A stretch of DNA of 44,034 nucleotides. It comes from Amycolatopsis keratiniphila subsp. keratiniphila (GTDB lineage Bacteria; Actinomycetota; Actinomycetes; Mycobacteriales; Pseudonocardiaceae). The DNA lies in the NCBI RefSeq assembly GCF_001620365.2, contig NZ_LQMT02000012.1, positions 202,060-246,093 on the forward strand. The letters are read 5' to 3'. Positions 15,660 to 24,865 of this stretch are shown here, piece after piece. A model generated the notes under the pieces. That model saw only the letters and a list, made by a program, of their open reading frames with translations, was not told the DNA's origin and did not search any database. A program made the translations under genes and the position numbers. Position 1 is the first letter of the stretch, and each line of letters starts with the position of its first letter.

Positions 15660-18600
15660 CTAGGCCCGCAGGCGCAGACCCTTGGGAGTCGCCCGGAATC
15701 CCGCCTCCTGGAGGACGGCCGAAAGCTCCGAGGTGAGCGCCACCTCGCCGTCGGCCTTCTGCACCGCGAGCTGCCCGAGCCAGCCCTCCCGCACCGCCGT
15801 GGACAGCGCCCGCGCGGCCGACCGCAACGTCTCCTGATCCTCGGTGAAGCTCAGCAGCGACCGGCCGCCGCGTTCGACGTACATCGCCGGGACACCGTCC
15901 ACGAGCACCGCCAGCGCGCCCGCTTTCCTTGCCGGACGGTGCTTCGTGTCACCCGTCGCGGCAGGCCACGGCAACGCCGCACCGTAAGGCTGGGCCGGAT
16001 CCGCGGCGGCGAGTACGACGGCGCCTTCGGTGGTCGTGCGCTGATTCCCGGATTGCGCGCGCAGCCTGTCGACGGCGCCCTTCGCCGCGAACTGCGCCGC
16101 GCCGAGCCCTTCGACCACGTACCCCCGGACGACCTGGCCCGAATCCTCCATCCCGCGCAAAACCTTGTAGATCCCGGAAAAGCCGCCCGTCACGCGCTCG
16201 GTGTCGAGAGCTCCGCGGGTGAGGACGCCGTGCCGCTCCAGGAAGGCCTCGGTCCGCGCGTGCGCGCGCCTGGTCGGATCCGGTTCGCGAGCGGGGGTCA
16301 GGGCCCAGCGTCCCGCGACCGTCGGCGGCCCGGTGCGCGAAGGCATCGCCGGGCGCCCTGCCCGAAGCCGCGCGTACCGCCCGCGAGGAGCCTGCCGCCG
16401 TGGTTTGTGCGCCGCGCCGGAACCGGAGACCTGTGCCCGCAGCGGGCCCAGCGTGTCCCCGGTGACCAGCCCGGCCCACACGAGATCCCACAGCGCCGCC
16501 ACGACTTCGCCGTCGTTGGGCGGGGTCTCGACCAACGGCGACGCCCGGTCCACGAGCTGGCGGAAGAACTGCGCGCCACCCTCCAAAGTGGACAGAATGG
16601 CTTCGTGGAGCGGACCGGACGGCAGATCGTCGTCGAGATCCGGCAACAGCAGATCGGCGACGTCCGTGGGTGCGAGCGCCAGCCAGCCGTCCCCACCGGA
16701 CAGGGAACCGCAGCCGCACCAGGTGACCTCGCCCGCCGTGGTGAGCTCGTCCAGCAGCGAGGGGGTGTAGCCGGGCAGCCTGCTCGGCAGGATCAGCGAC
16801 TCGACCGCACTCGCCGGGAGCGGGGCGCCGGCCAGTTGCTCGACCACGGACAGCACGTCGTCCGCCGTCGGCGCCGACCGCACCCGTGCGCCGATGCCAT
16901 GCCACGACGGCAGGAAACGGCCCAGCGCCGCCGGTTCGACCGGCTCGACCTCGGCCCGCAGCCGGGCCAGCGACGCCCGCCGGAGCCTGCGCAGCACCGA
17001 CGCGTCGCAGAACTCGATGCCGACGCCGTGGGTCTCCGGATGCCCGACCGGGCTCAGCTCGCCCCGGACCAGCCTGCCCTGCGCGGTCAGCCTGTCCAGC
17101 ACGCCGGTGACCACGGCCGTCCCGAGCCCGAACCGCTCGGCGGCCTGACGGGCGCTGAACGGGCCACGGCTTCGCGAATAGCGGGAAAGCAGATCTCCGA
17201 CCGGATCCTCGACCGGTTCGGTGAACGCCTCCGGCACGCCGACCGGCAGCGCGGTGCCCAGCGCGTCCCGCACCCGGCCCGCGTCCTCGATGGCGATGAA
17301 CCGCTCACCGCCACCGATGCGGACCCGGATCACCCGCCTGGCGGCTTCCAGCTCCTCCAGCCATTCCCGCTGGATACCGCGCGCGGCGGCCTCCTCGATC
17401 GAGAGATCACCGAGGAACCGCAACAGATCCGCGGCGTCCTCGGCGTTGCGGGCGTGCCTGTCCGGGTCGAGGCGTTGCAGGGAGCGCTCGACCTCGGCGA
17501 CGACCTCGGCGTCCAGCAGTTCCCGGATCGCCTCGGTGCCGAGCAGTTCGGCGAGCAGTGTCGAATCCAGCGCCAGCGCCGCCGCGCGCCGTTCCGCGAG
17601 CGGGGCGTCCGTCTCGTACAGGAACATCCCGACGTAGCCGAAGAGCAGGCTGCGCGCGAACGGGGACGCGGACGGCGTCTCGACCTCGACCAGCTTGACC
17701 TTCCGCGACCGGACGTCGGTCATCAGTTCGCGCAGCCCGCCGACGTCGTACACGTCCTGCAGCACTTCCCGCATCGCTTCGAGCACCACGGGGAACCGCT
17801 CGTACTTGGCCGCGACCGAAAGCAGCTGGGACGCGCGCTGCCGTTGCTGCCACAGCGGGGTGCGGCGGCGCGGATCCCGGCGGGGGAGCAGCAGCGACCG
17901 CGCCGCGCATTCCCGGAACCGTGCGGCGAACAGCGCGGAGCCACCGACCTCGGCGACGATCAGCTGCTCGACCTCCTCCGGATCGAGCAGCACGTCTTCG
18001 ACTCCGATGGTGACCTCGGCGCCGTCCATGTCCAGCGCCTCGGGCAGCCGCAGCACGATGCCGTCGTCGGAATGCGCCACCTGGGCGTCGACCCCGCGGT
18101 TCTCCCGCAACCGGGCCGCGATCGCGAGCGCCCACGGCGCGTTGACCTGCGCGCCGAACGGCGAGTGCAGGATGACGCGCCAGTCGCCCAGCTCGTCGCG
18201 GAACCGTTCCAGGAGCACGGTTTTGTCGTTCGGCACATGGCGGGTGGCCGACTTCTGCTCTTCGAGGTACGCCAGCAGGTTGTCGCACGCGTACTCGTCC
18301 AGCCCGGCGACGGCGGCGCGTTCCCTGGCCGCCGACGGCTCCGAAGTGGACAGTTCACGGACGAACGCGCCCAGCGCCCGCCCCAGTTCCAGCGGACGGC
18401 CGGGGGCGTCGCCCTTCCAGAACGGCATCCGGGCGGGCTCACCCGGCGCGGGGACCACGATCACCCGGTCATGGGTGATGTCGGTGACCCGCCAGGAAGA
18501 GGTGCCGAGCAGGATCGTGTCCCCGACGCGGGACTCGTAGACCATCTCCTCGTCGAGCTCGCCCACCCGCGACCCGGGTTTGTCGTCGCCGCCCGGCGTC

Positions 18601-20273
18601 ATGACGGTGAACAGGCCGCGATCGGGGATCGTGCCGCCCGACGTCACCGCCAGCCGCTGCGAACCCGGGCGGCCGTGCAGCTCGCCGGTGACCCTGTCCC
18701 AGGTGATCCGGGCGCGCAGCTCGCCGAACTCCTCGCTGGGGTACCGGCCGGCGAGCATGTCGAGCACGGCCAGCAACGCGTCGTCCGGCAGGGACGCGAA
18801 CGGCGCCGCGCGACGGGCCAGGGCGGCCAGTTCGTCGACCGTCCACGATTCGAGCGCCACCATCGCCACGACCTGCTGCGCGAGCACGTCCAGCGGATTC
18901 CGCGGATACCGCACCGCCTCGATCGCCCCGGACGCCATCCGCTCCGCCACCACCGCGCAGGAGACGAGGTCGCCCCGGAACTTCGGGAACATCACCCCGC
19001 TCGACACCGCGCCGACCTGGTGCCCGGCCCGGCCGACCCGCTGCAGCCCCGAGGCGACCGTCGGCGGTGCCTCGATCTGTACGACGAGATCGACCGCGCC
19101 CATGTCGATGCCCAGTTCCAAAGAGGACGTCGCCACGACGCACGCCAGCCGCCCGGACTTGAGCTCCTCTTCCACGTGGGTGCGCTGCTCACGCGACATC
19201 GAGCCGTGGTGGGCCCGCGCGATCACCGGCGCCGCGCCCGTGGTGAGCCCGGACTGGCCGATCGCCTCGGCCGGATACCGCTGATCCGGCTCCAGCTCGC
19301 TCTGTTCCGCGACGAGTTCGTTGAGCCGGGCCGTCATCCGCTCGGTGAGCCGCCGCGAGTTGGCGAACACGATCGTCGACCGGTGCGCCTGGATCAGTTC
19401 GAGGACCCGCTCCTCCACCGCGGGCCAGATCGACGGCCGCCGCGGCGCGCCGTCGATGTCCTCCAGCGAGCCGGGCAAACGCGCGAGGCCCGCGTCGAGG
19501 TCTTCGTTCTGCTTCGGCCCCTGAGGACCGTCGAGATTGGACATGTCCTCGACAGGGACCTCGACGCGGACCTCGATCGTCTTCGCGAGCTTCGGCTGGA
19601 CGATGGTGACCGGTCTGCCGCCCGCCAGGAACGAGGCGACCTCGTCGATCGGCCGGACCGTCGCCGACAGCCCGATCCGCTGGGCTGGCTTTTCCAGAAG
19701 GGCGTCGAGCCGCTCCAGGGACAAGGCCAGATGCGCGCCGCGTTTGCCGCCCGCGACCGCGTGCACCTCGTCGATGATCACCGTCTCCACGCCGCGCAGC
19801 GAATCGCGGGCGGAGGAGGTGAGGATCAGGAAGAGCGACTCCGGCGTGGTGACCAGCACGTCCGGCGGGGTCTTGCCGAACGAGCGCCGCTCGGCGGCCG
19901 TGGTGTCGCCCGTGCGCATGCCGACGCCGATGTCCGGCACCGGCAAGCCCAGCCGTCGCGACGCCTGCGAGATGCCCGCCAGCGGCGCCCGCAGGTTGCG
20001 CTGGACGTCGACCGCCAGCGCCTTCAGCGGCGAGACGTAGAGGACGCGGCAGCGTTTCCGCGGCTCGGACGGCGGCGGCTCGACCGACAGCCTGTCCAGC
20101 GCCCAGAGGAAGGCCGACAGCGTCTTGCCCGAGCCCGTCGGGGCCACGACCAGCGCGTGTTCCCCGGCGTGCGCGGCACGCCACGCCCCTTCCTGCGCGC
20201 GGGTGGGCGCGGCGAAGGCCCCGGTGAACCAGTCCCTGGTCGCGGGGGAGAAGAGGTCGAGTACGTCTGCCAC
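15660..20273 (-). CDS. lhr: Lhr-type ATP-dependent DNA helicase
   Basis: This 1537-residue protein is a full-length Lhr: a superfamily 2 helicase that moves 3' to 5' on single-stranded DNA and prefers RNA:DNA hybrids. Seen in order: APTGSGKTLSAFLWALDRL (Walker A, near residue 46), IIDEVHAVAGGKRGAHL (DEVH box, near 166), LSATVRPIDEV, QRVGRAGHQVGAVSSG (motif VI), then the winged-helix and Lhr C-terminal regions. GTG 20273 was chosen because a PafBC-like promoter ends 7 nt before it and the resulting N-terminus (MADVLDLFSPATRDWF) is a typical Lhr start; ATG 20282 would overlap the -10. Damage induction of lhr is known in mycobacteria. Confidence 0.93.
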   Translation of the reverse strand: MADVLDLFSPATRDWFTGAFAAPTRAQEGAWRAAHAGEHALVVAPTGSGKTLSAFLWALDRLSVEPPPSEPRKRCRVLYVSPLKALAVDVQRNLRAPLAGISQASRRLGLPVPDIGVGMRTGDTTAAERRSFGKTPPDVLVTTPESLFLILTSSARDSLRGVETVIIDEVHAVAGGKRGAHLALSLERLDALLEKPAQRIGLSATVRPIDEVASFLAGGRPVTIVQPKLAKTIEVRVEVPVEDMSNLDGPQGPKQNEDLDAGLARLPGSLEDIDGAPRRPSIWPAVEERVLELIQAHRSTIVFANSRRLTERMTARLNELVAEQSELEPDQRYPAEAIGQSGLTTGAAPVIARAHHGSMSREQRTHVEEELKSGRLACVVATSSLELGIDMGAVDLVVQIEAPPTVASGLQRVGRAGHQVGAVSSGVMFPKFRGDLVSCAVVAERMASGAIEAVRYPRNPLDVLAQQVVAMVALESWTVDELAALARRAAPFASLPDDALLAVLDMLAGRYPSEEFGELRARITWDRVTGELHGRPGSQRLAVTSGGTIPDRGLFTVMTPGGDDKPGSRVGELDEEMVYESRVGDTILLGTSSWRVTDITHDRVIVVPAPGEPARMPFWKGDAPGRPLELGRALGAFVRELSTSEPSAARERAAVAGLDEYACDNLLAYLEEQKSATRHVPNDKTVLLERFRDELGDWRVILHSPFGAQVNAPWALAIAARLRENRGVDAQVAHSDDGIVLRLPEALDMDGAEVTIGVEDVLLDPEEVEQLIVAEVGGSALFAARFRECAARSLLLPRRDPRRRTPLWQQRQRASQLLSVAAKYERFPVVLEAMREVLQDVYDVGGLRELMTDVRSRKVKLVEVETPSASPFARSLLFGYVGMFLYETDAPLAERRAAALALDSTLLAELLGTEAIRELLDAEVVAEVERSLQRLDPDRHARNAEDAADLLRFLGDLSIEEAAARGIQREWLEELEAARRVIRVRIGGGERFIAIEDAGRVRDALGTALPVGVPEAFTEPVEDPVGDLLSRYSRSRGPFSARQAAERFGLGTAVVTGVLDRLTAQGRLVRGELSPVGHPETHGVGIEFCDASVLRRLRRASLARLRAEVEPVEPAALGRFLPSWHGIGARVRSAPTADDVLSVVEQLAGAPLPASAVESLILPSRLPGYTPSLLDELTTAGEVTWCGCGSLSGGDGWLALAPTDVADLLLPDLDDDLPSGPLHEAILSTLEGGAQFFRQLVDRASPLVETPPNDGEVVAALWDLVWAGLVTGDTLGPLRAQVSGSGAAHKPRRQAPRGRYARLRAGRPAMPSRTGPPTVAGRWALTPAREPDPTRRAHARTEAFLERHGVLTRGALDTERVTGGFSGIYKVLRGMEDSGQVVRGYVVEGLGAAQFAAKGAVDRLRAQSGNQRTTTEGAVVLAAADPAQPYGAALPWPAATGDTKHRPARKAGALAVLVDGVPAMYVERGGRSLLSFTEDQETLRSAARALSTAVREGWLGQLAVQKADGEVALTSELSAVLQEAGFRATPKGLRLRA

Positions 20274-20280
20274 GCCCTCC

Positions 20281-20303
20281 ATAGTGCGCCGGACCACCGA
20301 CAG
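20281..20303 (-). promoter_or_regulatory. PafBC-like DNA-damage promoter of lhr
   Basis: On the minus strand CTGTCGGTG (20303-20295)-N8-CACTAT (20286-20281) matches the recA damage promoter in its whole -35-like core, including the following GTC; the -10 keeps only the key A2 and T6. The distance to GTG 20273 is 7 nt, identical to the VOC gene. Confidence 0.6.
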
Positions 20304-20454
20304 TTTCGCTCCGAGGGCTGTGACGAGGCACCCGGTCGGGACGAGATCGGCGGGTTCCGCACGTGCGGTGACCTCGCTCATGGGAGCATCACGGCCAGCG
20401 CGGCCGGATCGGTACTTGGGGCGGTCGCCGTTCGTCTGTGAAGGGGTATGAGCT

Positions 20455-22365
20455 GTGCGGATCCTGTCGGTGGACCTCGGGACTTCCAACACCGTGGCCG
20501 TCCTATCGGCGCACGGGAGGCCGCCGCGGGTGGTCGAGGTCGACGGTTCGGCCAACATGCCGTCCGCGGTGTTCGCCACCGAGGACGGCACGATCATGGT
20601 CGGCCGCGACGCCGAACGCCGGGCCCGGCTCGACCCGACCCGCTTCGAGCCCAACCCCAAACGCCGTATCGACGAGCAGACGCTCCTGCTGGGCACGGAC
20701 GTCATCCCGGTCACCGAGGTGCTGGCCGCGATCCTGCGCCGCGTCCTCGACGAGACCACCCGCCAGCTCGGCGGCGAACTGCCCGACGAGGTCCGGCTCA
20801 CCCACCCCGCGCAGTGGGGGCAGACCCGCCGCAACGTGCTGCTGTCCGCCGCCCGGCTCGCCGGGATGGGCGGCAACATCGTGCTCGTCCCCGAGCCGGT
20901 CGCCGCGGCCGCGCATTTCGCGTCGTTCCCCGGCAAGACGCTCGCGCCGGGCCAGGCGCTCGCCGTGTACGACCTCGGCGCCGGCACCTTCGACGTCGCC
21001 ATCGTCGGCGCCACCCCGAACGGCGGCTTCACCGTCGTCGCCGAAGACGGCCTTCCCGACCTCGGTGGTCTCGACGTCGACCAGGCGCTGCTGGTGCACG
21101 TCGGCCGCGAGGTCTCGCACCGGGACCCTCAGCGCTGGCAGCGGGTCCTGCGGCCCGAGTCCACTCCGGACCGTCGTACGCGGCGCGCGCTGCAGGAGGA
21201 CGTGAAGGCGGCGAAGGAAGCCCTTTCGCGGCACCCGCAGACCGAGGTCCCGATGCCGGAGCCGTTCGAGGACGTCCTCGTCACGCGAGGCGAACTCGAA
21301 GCGCTGGTGCGGCCGTCGATGCTGCGCAGTGTCGAGCTGATGTCGCGGGTGGTCCGCTCGGCCGGGATGACCCCGGACCGGCTCGCCGGTATCTACCTCG
21401 TCGGCGGTTCGAGCCGTCTCCCGCTGGTCGGCAGCCTGATCGCGGAGAAGCTCGGCGTCGTCCCCGGCAGCCTCGACCAGCCCGAGACCGCGGTCGCGCT
21501 CGGCGCCCAGCACGTCGCTTCCGACGGCATCAGCTCGCGTACACAGGGCGTCGAAGGGCAGGTCGCGGCGGGAACCGGGGCGCATCAGGTCGGCCCCGGC
21601 GCGACGGGCCCGTACGCGCCGCCGCAGCAGGTCGCGTCGATCCCCGGCTACTCGGGCGGGGCCCCCGGCCAGTCCGGCGGTTTCCCTCAGTCGGGTTATC
21701 CGAACAGCGGCCCGCAGCCGGCGCAGCAGCCCGCGCCGACGAATTTCCCGACGTACTCCCTCGCCGGGCAGACCACCGCCGAGAAGGCGCCCGCGAGCAA
21801 GAAGAAGCCGCTCGTCATCGGCGCCATCGTGGCCGTCGTCGTGCTGCTCGCCGCCGGGCTCACGTTCTTCCTGACGTCCTCTTCGTCGACGACCTACACG
21901 GCCGACGAGTGCAAGGTGCCCGGCGCGGCCGACGACAAGGGCCTCACCGGCTGCCTTCGCCAGCTCGCGGGGAAGATCGCCGACACCGGGGACTGCAAAC
22001 CCGGCATGGGCAACGGGCCGGCGAAACCGGCGGAAGACCTCGGCGTGACGTCGACCTGCTCCGCGCCGGGCCGCGCCGGGACCCAGGTGACCTATCTGCA
22101 GAGCGACTCGGCGGAGAAGCTCAAGGCCTACACCGACGGACTGCTCAAAGCGGCCGGCGGGGACCGCACCGAGGCCAAATGGGGCGGCAACGCGCTGGAA
22201 GGCCAGTACTCCTCGGCCGCCGGGCGGAACGCCGCCGTGCTGGTGTTCACCGTGACCGACCGGCCGCTGGTCGGCTTCATCTACCAGGTGCCCGCCGAAG
22301 GACAGACCCCGACGCCTGGTGAGCTGGCCGATTACTTCGAGAAGAGCGTCCAGCCGGGCGAGTAG
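20455..22365 (+). CDS. Membrane-anchored Hsp70-like protein
   Basis: The first ~360 residues are an actin-fold ATPase of the Hsp70 group: LSVDLGTSNTVAVL (phosphate 1), AVYDLGAGTFDVAIVG (phosphate 2) and GIYLVGGSSRLPLV (adenosine). A Gly/Pro/Gln-rich linker (about 365-445) leads to one membrane helix (about 450-474, LVIGAIVAVVVLLAAGLTFFL) and a C-terminal domain of about 160 residues with four cysteines, probably outside the cell. It lacks a DnaK substrate domain, so it is not a classical chaperone; related proteins are thought to sense or organise envelope components (inference). Start is GTG 20455. It is divergent from lhr. Confidence 0.83.
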   Translation: MRILSVDLGTSNTVAVLSAHGRPPRVVEVDGSANMPSAVFATEDGTIMVGRDAERRARLDPTRFEPNPKRRIDEQTLLLGTDVIPVTEVLAAILRRVLDETTRQLGGELPDEVRLTHPAQWGQTRRNVLLSAARLAGMGGNIVLVPEPVAAAAHFASFPGKTLAPGQALAVYDLGAGTFDVAIVGATPNGGFTVVAEDGLPDLGGLDVDQALLVHVGREVSHRDPQRWQRVLRPESTPDRRTRRALQEDVKAAKEALSRHPQTEVPMPEPFEDVLVTRGELEALVRPSMLRSVELMSRVVRSAGMTPDRLAGIYLVGGSSRLPLVGSLIAEKLGVVPGSLDQPETAVALGAQHVASDGISSRTQGVEGQVAAGTGAHQVGPGATGPYAPPQQVASIPGYSGGAPGQSGGFPQSGYPNSGPQPAQQPAPTNFPTYSLAGQTTAEKAPASKKKPLVIGAIVAVVVLLAAGLTFFLTSSSSTTYTADECKVPGAADDKGLTGCLRQLAGKIADTGDCKPGMGNGPAKPAEDLGVTSTCSAPGRAGTQVTYLQSDSAEKLKAYTDGLLKAAGGDRTEAKWGGNALEGQYSSAAGRNAAVLVFTVTDRPLVGFIYQVPAEGQTPTPGELADYFEKSVQPGE

Positions 22366-22374
22366 CCCTTTTCG

Positions 22375-22427
22375 CGCGTGAAGGCCCCCTTCCCTCGGCT
22401 CAGCCGCGTGAAGGGGGCCTTCACGCG
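22375..22427. repeat. Palindromic hairpin repeat after Hsp70-like gene (TGAAGGCC family)
   Basis: 18-bp arms at 22375-22392 and 22410-22427 are perfect complements; the 17-nt loop contains an inner CGGCTCAGCCG stem. It begins 9 nt after the stop codon and shares the TGAAGGCCCCCTTC core with the copy at 34706. Likely a terminator of the Hsp70-like gene. Confidence 0.7.
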
Positions 22428-22448
22428 TTTCCCGCCTGGTGCCCGGGC

Positions 22449-22454
22449 TAGACT
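22449..22454 (+). promoter_or_regulatory. -10 element of the DUF3046 gene
   Basis: TAGACT is followed by exactly 7 nt and the ATG at 22462, so the mRNA is probably leaderless. Confidence 0.5.
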
Positions 22455-22461
22455 CCGCCCG

Positions 22462-22656
22462 ATGCGTATCACGGTCTTCCGGCGGCTGATGGCCGACGAA
22501 TTCGGTCCCGGACGTGCGGAAACCCTCTCCAGGGATCACGTCTTCGGCGAACTCGGGGGCCGGACCGTCGAACAAGCCCTCGACGCGGGAACCTCGGCCA
22601 AGGACGTCTGGCGGGCGGTCTGCGACGCCTTCGAGATCCCACCCGAGCGGCGCTGA
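22462..22656 (+). CDS. DUF3046 family protein
   Basis: This 64-residue protein (MRITVFRRLMADEFG at the start, DVWRAVCDAFEIPPERR at the end) is a small actinobacterial family typically found next to recA. No catalytic residues or membrane segments are evident, and its function is unknown. The start is fixed by the -10 TAGACT at N7 spacing. It lies about 200 bp upstream of recA and is separated from it by the recA promoters. Confidence 0.85.
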   Translation: MRITVFRRLMADEFGPGRAETLSRDHVFGELGGRTVEQALDAGTSAKDVWRAVCDAFEIPPERR

Positions 22657-22708
22657 CCTCGAAGAACGGGCAAGAACCCTAGCGCAACGGCGTGTCGGCG
22701 ACGGCCTC

Positions 22709-22720
22709 GAACACACGTTC
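22709..22720. promoter_or_regulatory. LexA (SOS) box of recA
   Basis: GAACACACGTTC, within TCGAACACACGTTCGT, fits GAAC-N4-GTTC exactly. A -10-like TATGGT (22724-22729) follows three bases later, so LexA would cover this promoter. Confidence 0.8.
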
Positions 22721-22779
22721 GTCTATGGTGTTGTCCACAACGGGGTCAGCGATCCACAGCTTGGGCGCGAGGCCTGGAA

Positions 22780-22802
22780 TTGTCGGTGGTCGCCCGTAGC
22801 GT
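22780..22802 (+). promoter_or_regulatory. PafBC-dependent recA promoter
   Basis: TTGTCGGTG (22780-22788)-N8-TAGCGT (22797-22802) is a full match to the RecA-independent damage promoter first described for mycobacterial recA. Transcription would begin near 22810, leaving a leader of about 55 nt before recA. Confidence 0.82.
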
Positions 22803-22863
22803 CGGACCCGACAGCTCAGAACTGAATCAAGCCCTACCCGGCTCAACCAACGAGGTGGACTCC

Positions 22864-23904
22864 ATGGCACCAGCAGCACCCGACAAGGACAAGGCGCTCG
22901 AACTGGCCCTCGCCCAGATCGACAAGCAGTACGGCAAGGGCTCGGTCATGCGCCTCGGCGAAGAGGGCCGCGCGCCGATCGAGGTCATCCCCACCGGCGC
23001 CATCGCGCTCGACGTCGCGCTCGGGATCGGCGGCCTGCCCCGCGGCCGCGTCATCGAGATCTACGGTCCGGAGTCCTCCGGTAAGACCACCGTCGCCCTG
23101 CACGCGGTCGCCAACGCGCAGAAGAACGGCGGCATCGCCGCGTTCATCGACGCGGAGCACGCGCTGGACCCGGAGTACGCCAAGAAGCTCGGCGTCGACA
23201 CCGACGCGCTGCTGGTCTCCCAGCCGGACACCGGTGAGCAGGCGCTCGAGATCGCGGACATGCTGATCCGTTCGGGCGCGCTCGACATCCTGGTCATCGA
23301 CTCGGTCGCCGCGCTCGTGCCGCGCGCCGAGATCGAGGGCGAGATGGGTGACAACCACGTCGGTCTGCAGGCCCGCCTGATGAGCCAGGCGCTGCGGAAG
23401 ATGACCGGTGCGATGAACAACTCCGGCACCACCGCGATCTTCATCAACCAGCTGCGCGAGAAGATCGGCGTCATGTTCGGCTCCCCGGAGACCACGACCG
23501 GTGGTAAGGCGCTGAAGTTCTACGCGTCGGTCCGCCTGGACGTCCGCCGGATCGAGACGCTGAAGGACGGCGGCGAGCCCGTCGGCAACCGCACCCGCGT
23601 CAAGGTCGTGAAGAACAAGGTCGCGCCGCCCTTCAAACAGGCCGAGTTCGACATCCTCTACGGCAAGGGTGTCTCCCGCGAGGGTTCGTTGATCGACATG
23701 GGTGTCGACCAGGGCATCCTGCGCAAGTCCGGCGCCTGGTACACCTACGAGGGCGACCAGCTGGGCCAGGGCAAGGAGAACGCCCGCAAGTTCCTGCTGG
23801 ACAACCCGGACATCGCCAACGAGATCGAGAAGCGCATCAAGGAGAAGCTCGGCATCGGTGCCGCCGTCGACGCCGAAGCCGCCCCCGCGCCGGTCGACTT
23901 CTGA
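22864..23904 (+). CDS. recA: Recombinase RecA
   Basis: RecA forms filaments on single-stranded DNA, catalyses strand exchange and triggers LexA self-cleavage. The 346-residue protein carries Walker A GPESSGKT at 68-75, [19 protein letters not shown], the Walker B strand [14 protein letters not shown], and loop 2 [21 protein letters not shown]. It is uninterrupted: the intein known in some mycobacterial RecA proteins is absent. ATG 22864 has GAGGTGG upstream; in-frame codons further upstream lie in the promoter. Two damage-responsive promoters precede it, and recX follows after 64 bp. Confidence 0.98.
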   Translation: MAPAAPDKDKALELALAQIDKQYGKGSVMRLGEEGRAPIEVIPTGAIALDVALGIGGLPRGRVIEIYGPESSGKTTVALHAVANAQKNGGIAAFIDAEHALDPEYAKKLGVDTDALLVSQPDTGEQALEIADMLIRSGALDILVIDSVAALVPRAEIEGEMGDNHVGLQARLMSQALRKMTGAMNNSGTTAIFINQLREKIGVMFGSPETTTGGKALKFYASVRLDVRRIETLKDGGEPVGNRTRVKVVKNKVAPPFKQAEFDILYGKGVSREGSLIDMGVDQGILRKSGAWYTYEGDQLGQGKENARKFLLDNPDIANEIEKRIKEKLGIGAAVDAEAAPAPVDF

Positions 23905-23968
23905 GTTCCTCACAGCCCCGCCAGGGGTGAAGTCACCGATCGACCGTTTCGACTGGAGTGAGAGCTGA

Positions 23969-24511
23969 ATGCGTGCGCCCAAAGTGGATCCGGCGGAGCT
24001 GCCGCCGGACGAGCGGAGGAAGAAGGCCAAGGAGATCTGCTTCGATCTCCTGGCCGCGCGCCCGCGTTCCACGGAGGAACTGCGTCAGGCCCTCAAGCGC
24101 AAGGGCTTCGACGAGGAGACGATCGAGACCCTGCTCGGTAAGCTGGACAAGGCAGGGCTCATCAACGACGCCGAGTTCGCCGAGATGTGGGTGCGTTCCC
24201 GTCATGCCAACATGGGCCTGGCACGGAACGCCCTCGTGGCCGAACTCAAACGCAAAGGAATCGATGGGGATATCGCCGTCCAGGCCGCCGAAGAGGTGGA
24301 TCGAGAGGCAGAGGAGCAGCGCGCCCGAGAGCTGGTACGGAAGCGCATGCGCTCCTTGGGCAACGTCGACGAGCAGACGGCGATCCGCCGCCTGCTGGGC
24401 TTCCTCGCCCGCAAGGGCTATCCCCAAGGGCTGGCCTACACCGTGATCCGCGACGAACTCCGCGAGTTCGGCGCCGAGTCTGCACTGCTGGACGACGCCA
24501 CCCTCGACTGA
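23969..24511 (+). CDS. recX: Regulatory protein RecX
   Basis: RecX binds in the groove of the RecA filament and restrains its growth. The 180-residue protein shows the helical repeats of the family: CFDLLAARPRSTEELRQALKRKGFDEETIETLL, then LDKAGLINDAEFAEMWV and RLLGFLARKGYPQGLAYTVIRDEL. It lies 64 bp after recA and is probably transcribed with it. A GC-rich hairpin ends the unit. Confidence 0.95.
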   Translation: MRAPKVDPAELPPDERRKKAKEICFDLLAARPRSTEELRQALKRKGFDEETIETLLGKLDKAGLINDAEFAEMWVRSRHANMGLARNALVAELKRKGIDGDIAVQAAEEVDREAEEQRARELVRKRMRSLGNVDEQTAIRRLLGFLARKGYPQGLAYTVIRDELREFGAESALLDDATLD

Positions 24512-24531
24512 GCTTCCTCACCTGAGCCGCT

Positions 24532-24569
24532 CGCCGGCCGCGCAGGCACCCTTGCCCGCGCGGCCGGCG
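24532..24569 (+). terminator. recX terminator hairpin
   Basis: Perfect 12-bp GC-only arms (24532-24543 and 24558-24569) enclose a 14-nt loop, 20 nt after the recX stop, and are followed by TTTCG. Confidence 0.65.
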
Positions 24570-24600
24570 TTTCGCGTTCCCTGGCAGTGCCGGGCACTTT

Positions 24601-24666
24601 CGCGTGACCAGACGGACGGCTCGGGACAGAGCCCGGCTACGCGCGTGTCGTCCGTCCAGTCACGCG
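24601..24666. repeat. Imperfect inverted repeat at start of the 21-bp array
   Basis: CGCGTGACCAGACGGACG (24601-24618) pairs with 24649-24666 at 16 of 18 positions. The mismatched centre suggests one array unit in reverse orientation rather than a designed hairpin. Confidence 0.5.
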
Positions 24667-24804
24667 TGTCGGCCACCTGATCACACGCGCCGTCCGCCCA
24701 GTCACGCGAAGGTGCCGCCTAGGCGCCGCACTCGGTGTTCCGCCTCCGATCACGCGAGTTCCGGCCTCAATCACGTGAGTGCGGTGCTGCGTCACCAACG
24801 CGCC
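24638..24804. repeat. Degenerate tandem array with 21-bp period
   Basis: TCACGYG-type cores begin at 24660, 24681, 24702, 24750, 24771 and 24792 (spacings 21, 21, 48, 21, 21). Weaker cores near 24638 and 24728 fill the ends and the gap. The rest of each unit tends to CCGnCC and ends in a purine before the next TCACG. The spacing equals two helical turns, so cores face the same side of DNA. It carries no ORF of note. No protein or function is identified. Confidence 0.55.
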
Positions 24805-24865
24805 TGAAGCACCGTCGAGTTTCAACCGAGATCACCGCGCAAGCCGAGCCCCGGCCCTGCAAACC

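Noticed and set aside
15654..20441. Very long open frame (about 1595 codons) on the plus strand opposite lhr
   Set aside because: High G+C leaves stop-free shadow frames; it lacks recognisable domains, is Arg/Pro-rich in a biased way, and the opposite strand encodes a full Lhr.
20465..20472. TGTCGGTG at the start of the Hsp70-like gene
   Set aside because: It is within the codons for the conserved LSVDLGTS motif, and no TAnnnT follows at eight bases.
22864..23904. Possible intein in RecA
   Set aside because: The reading frame is 346 residues and all motifs are continuous, so there is no insertion.
24638..24804. 21-bp-period array considered as a CRISPR
   Set aside because: Repeats are too short and too degenerate, there are no unique spacers between them, and no cas genes are present.
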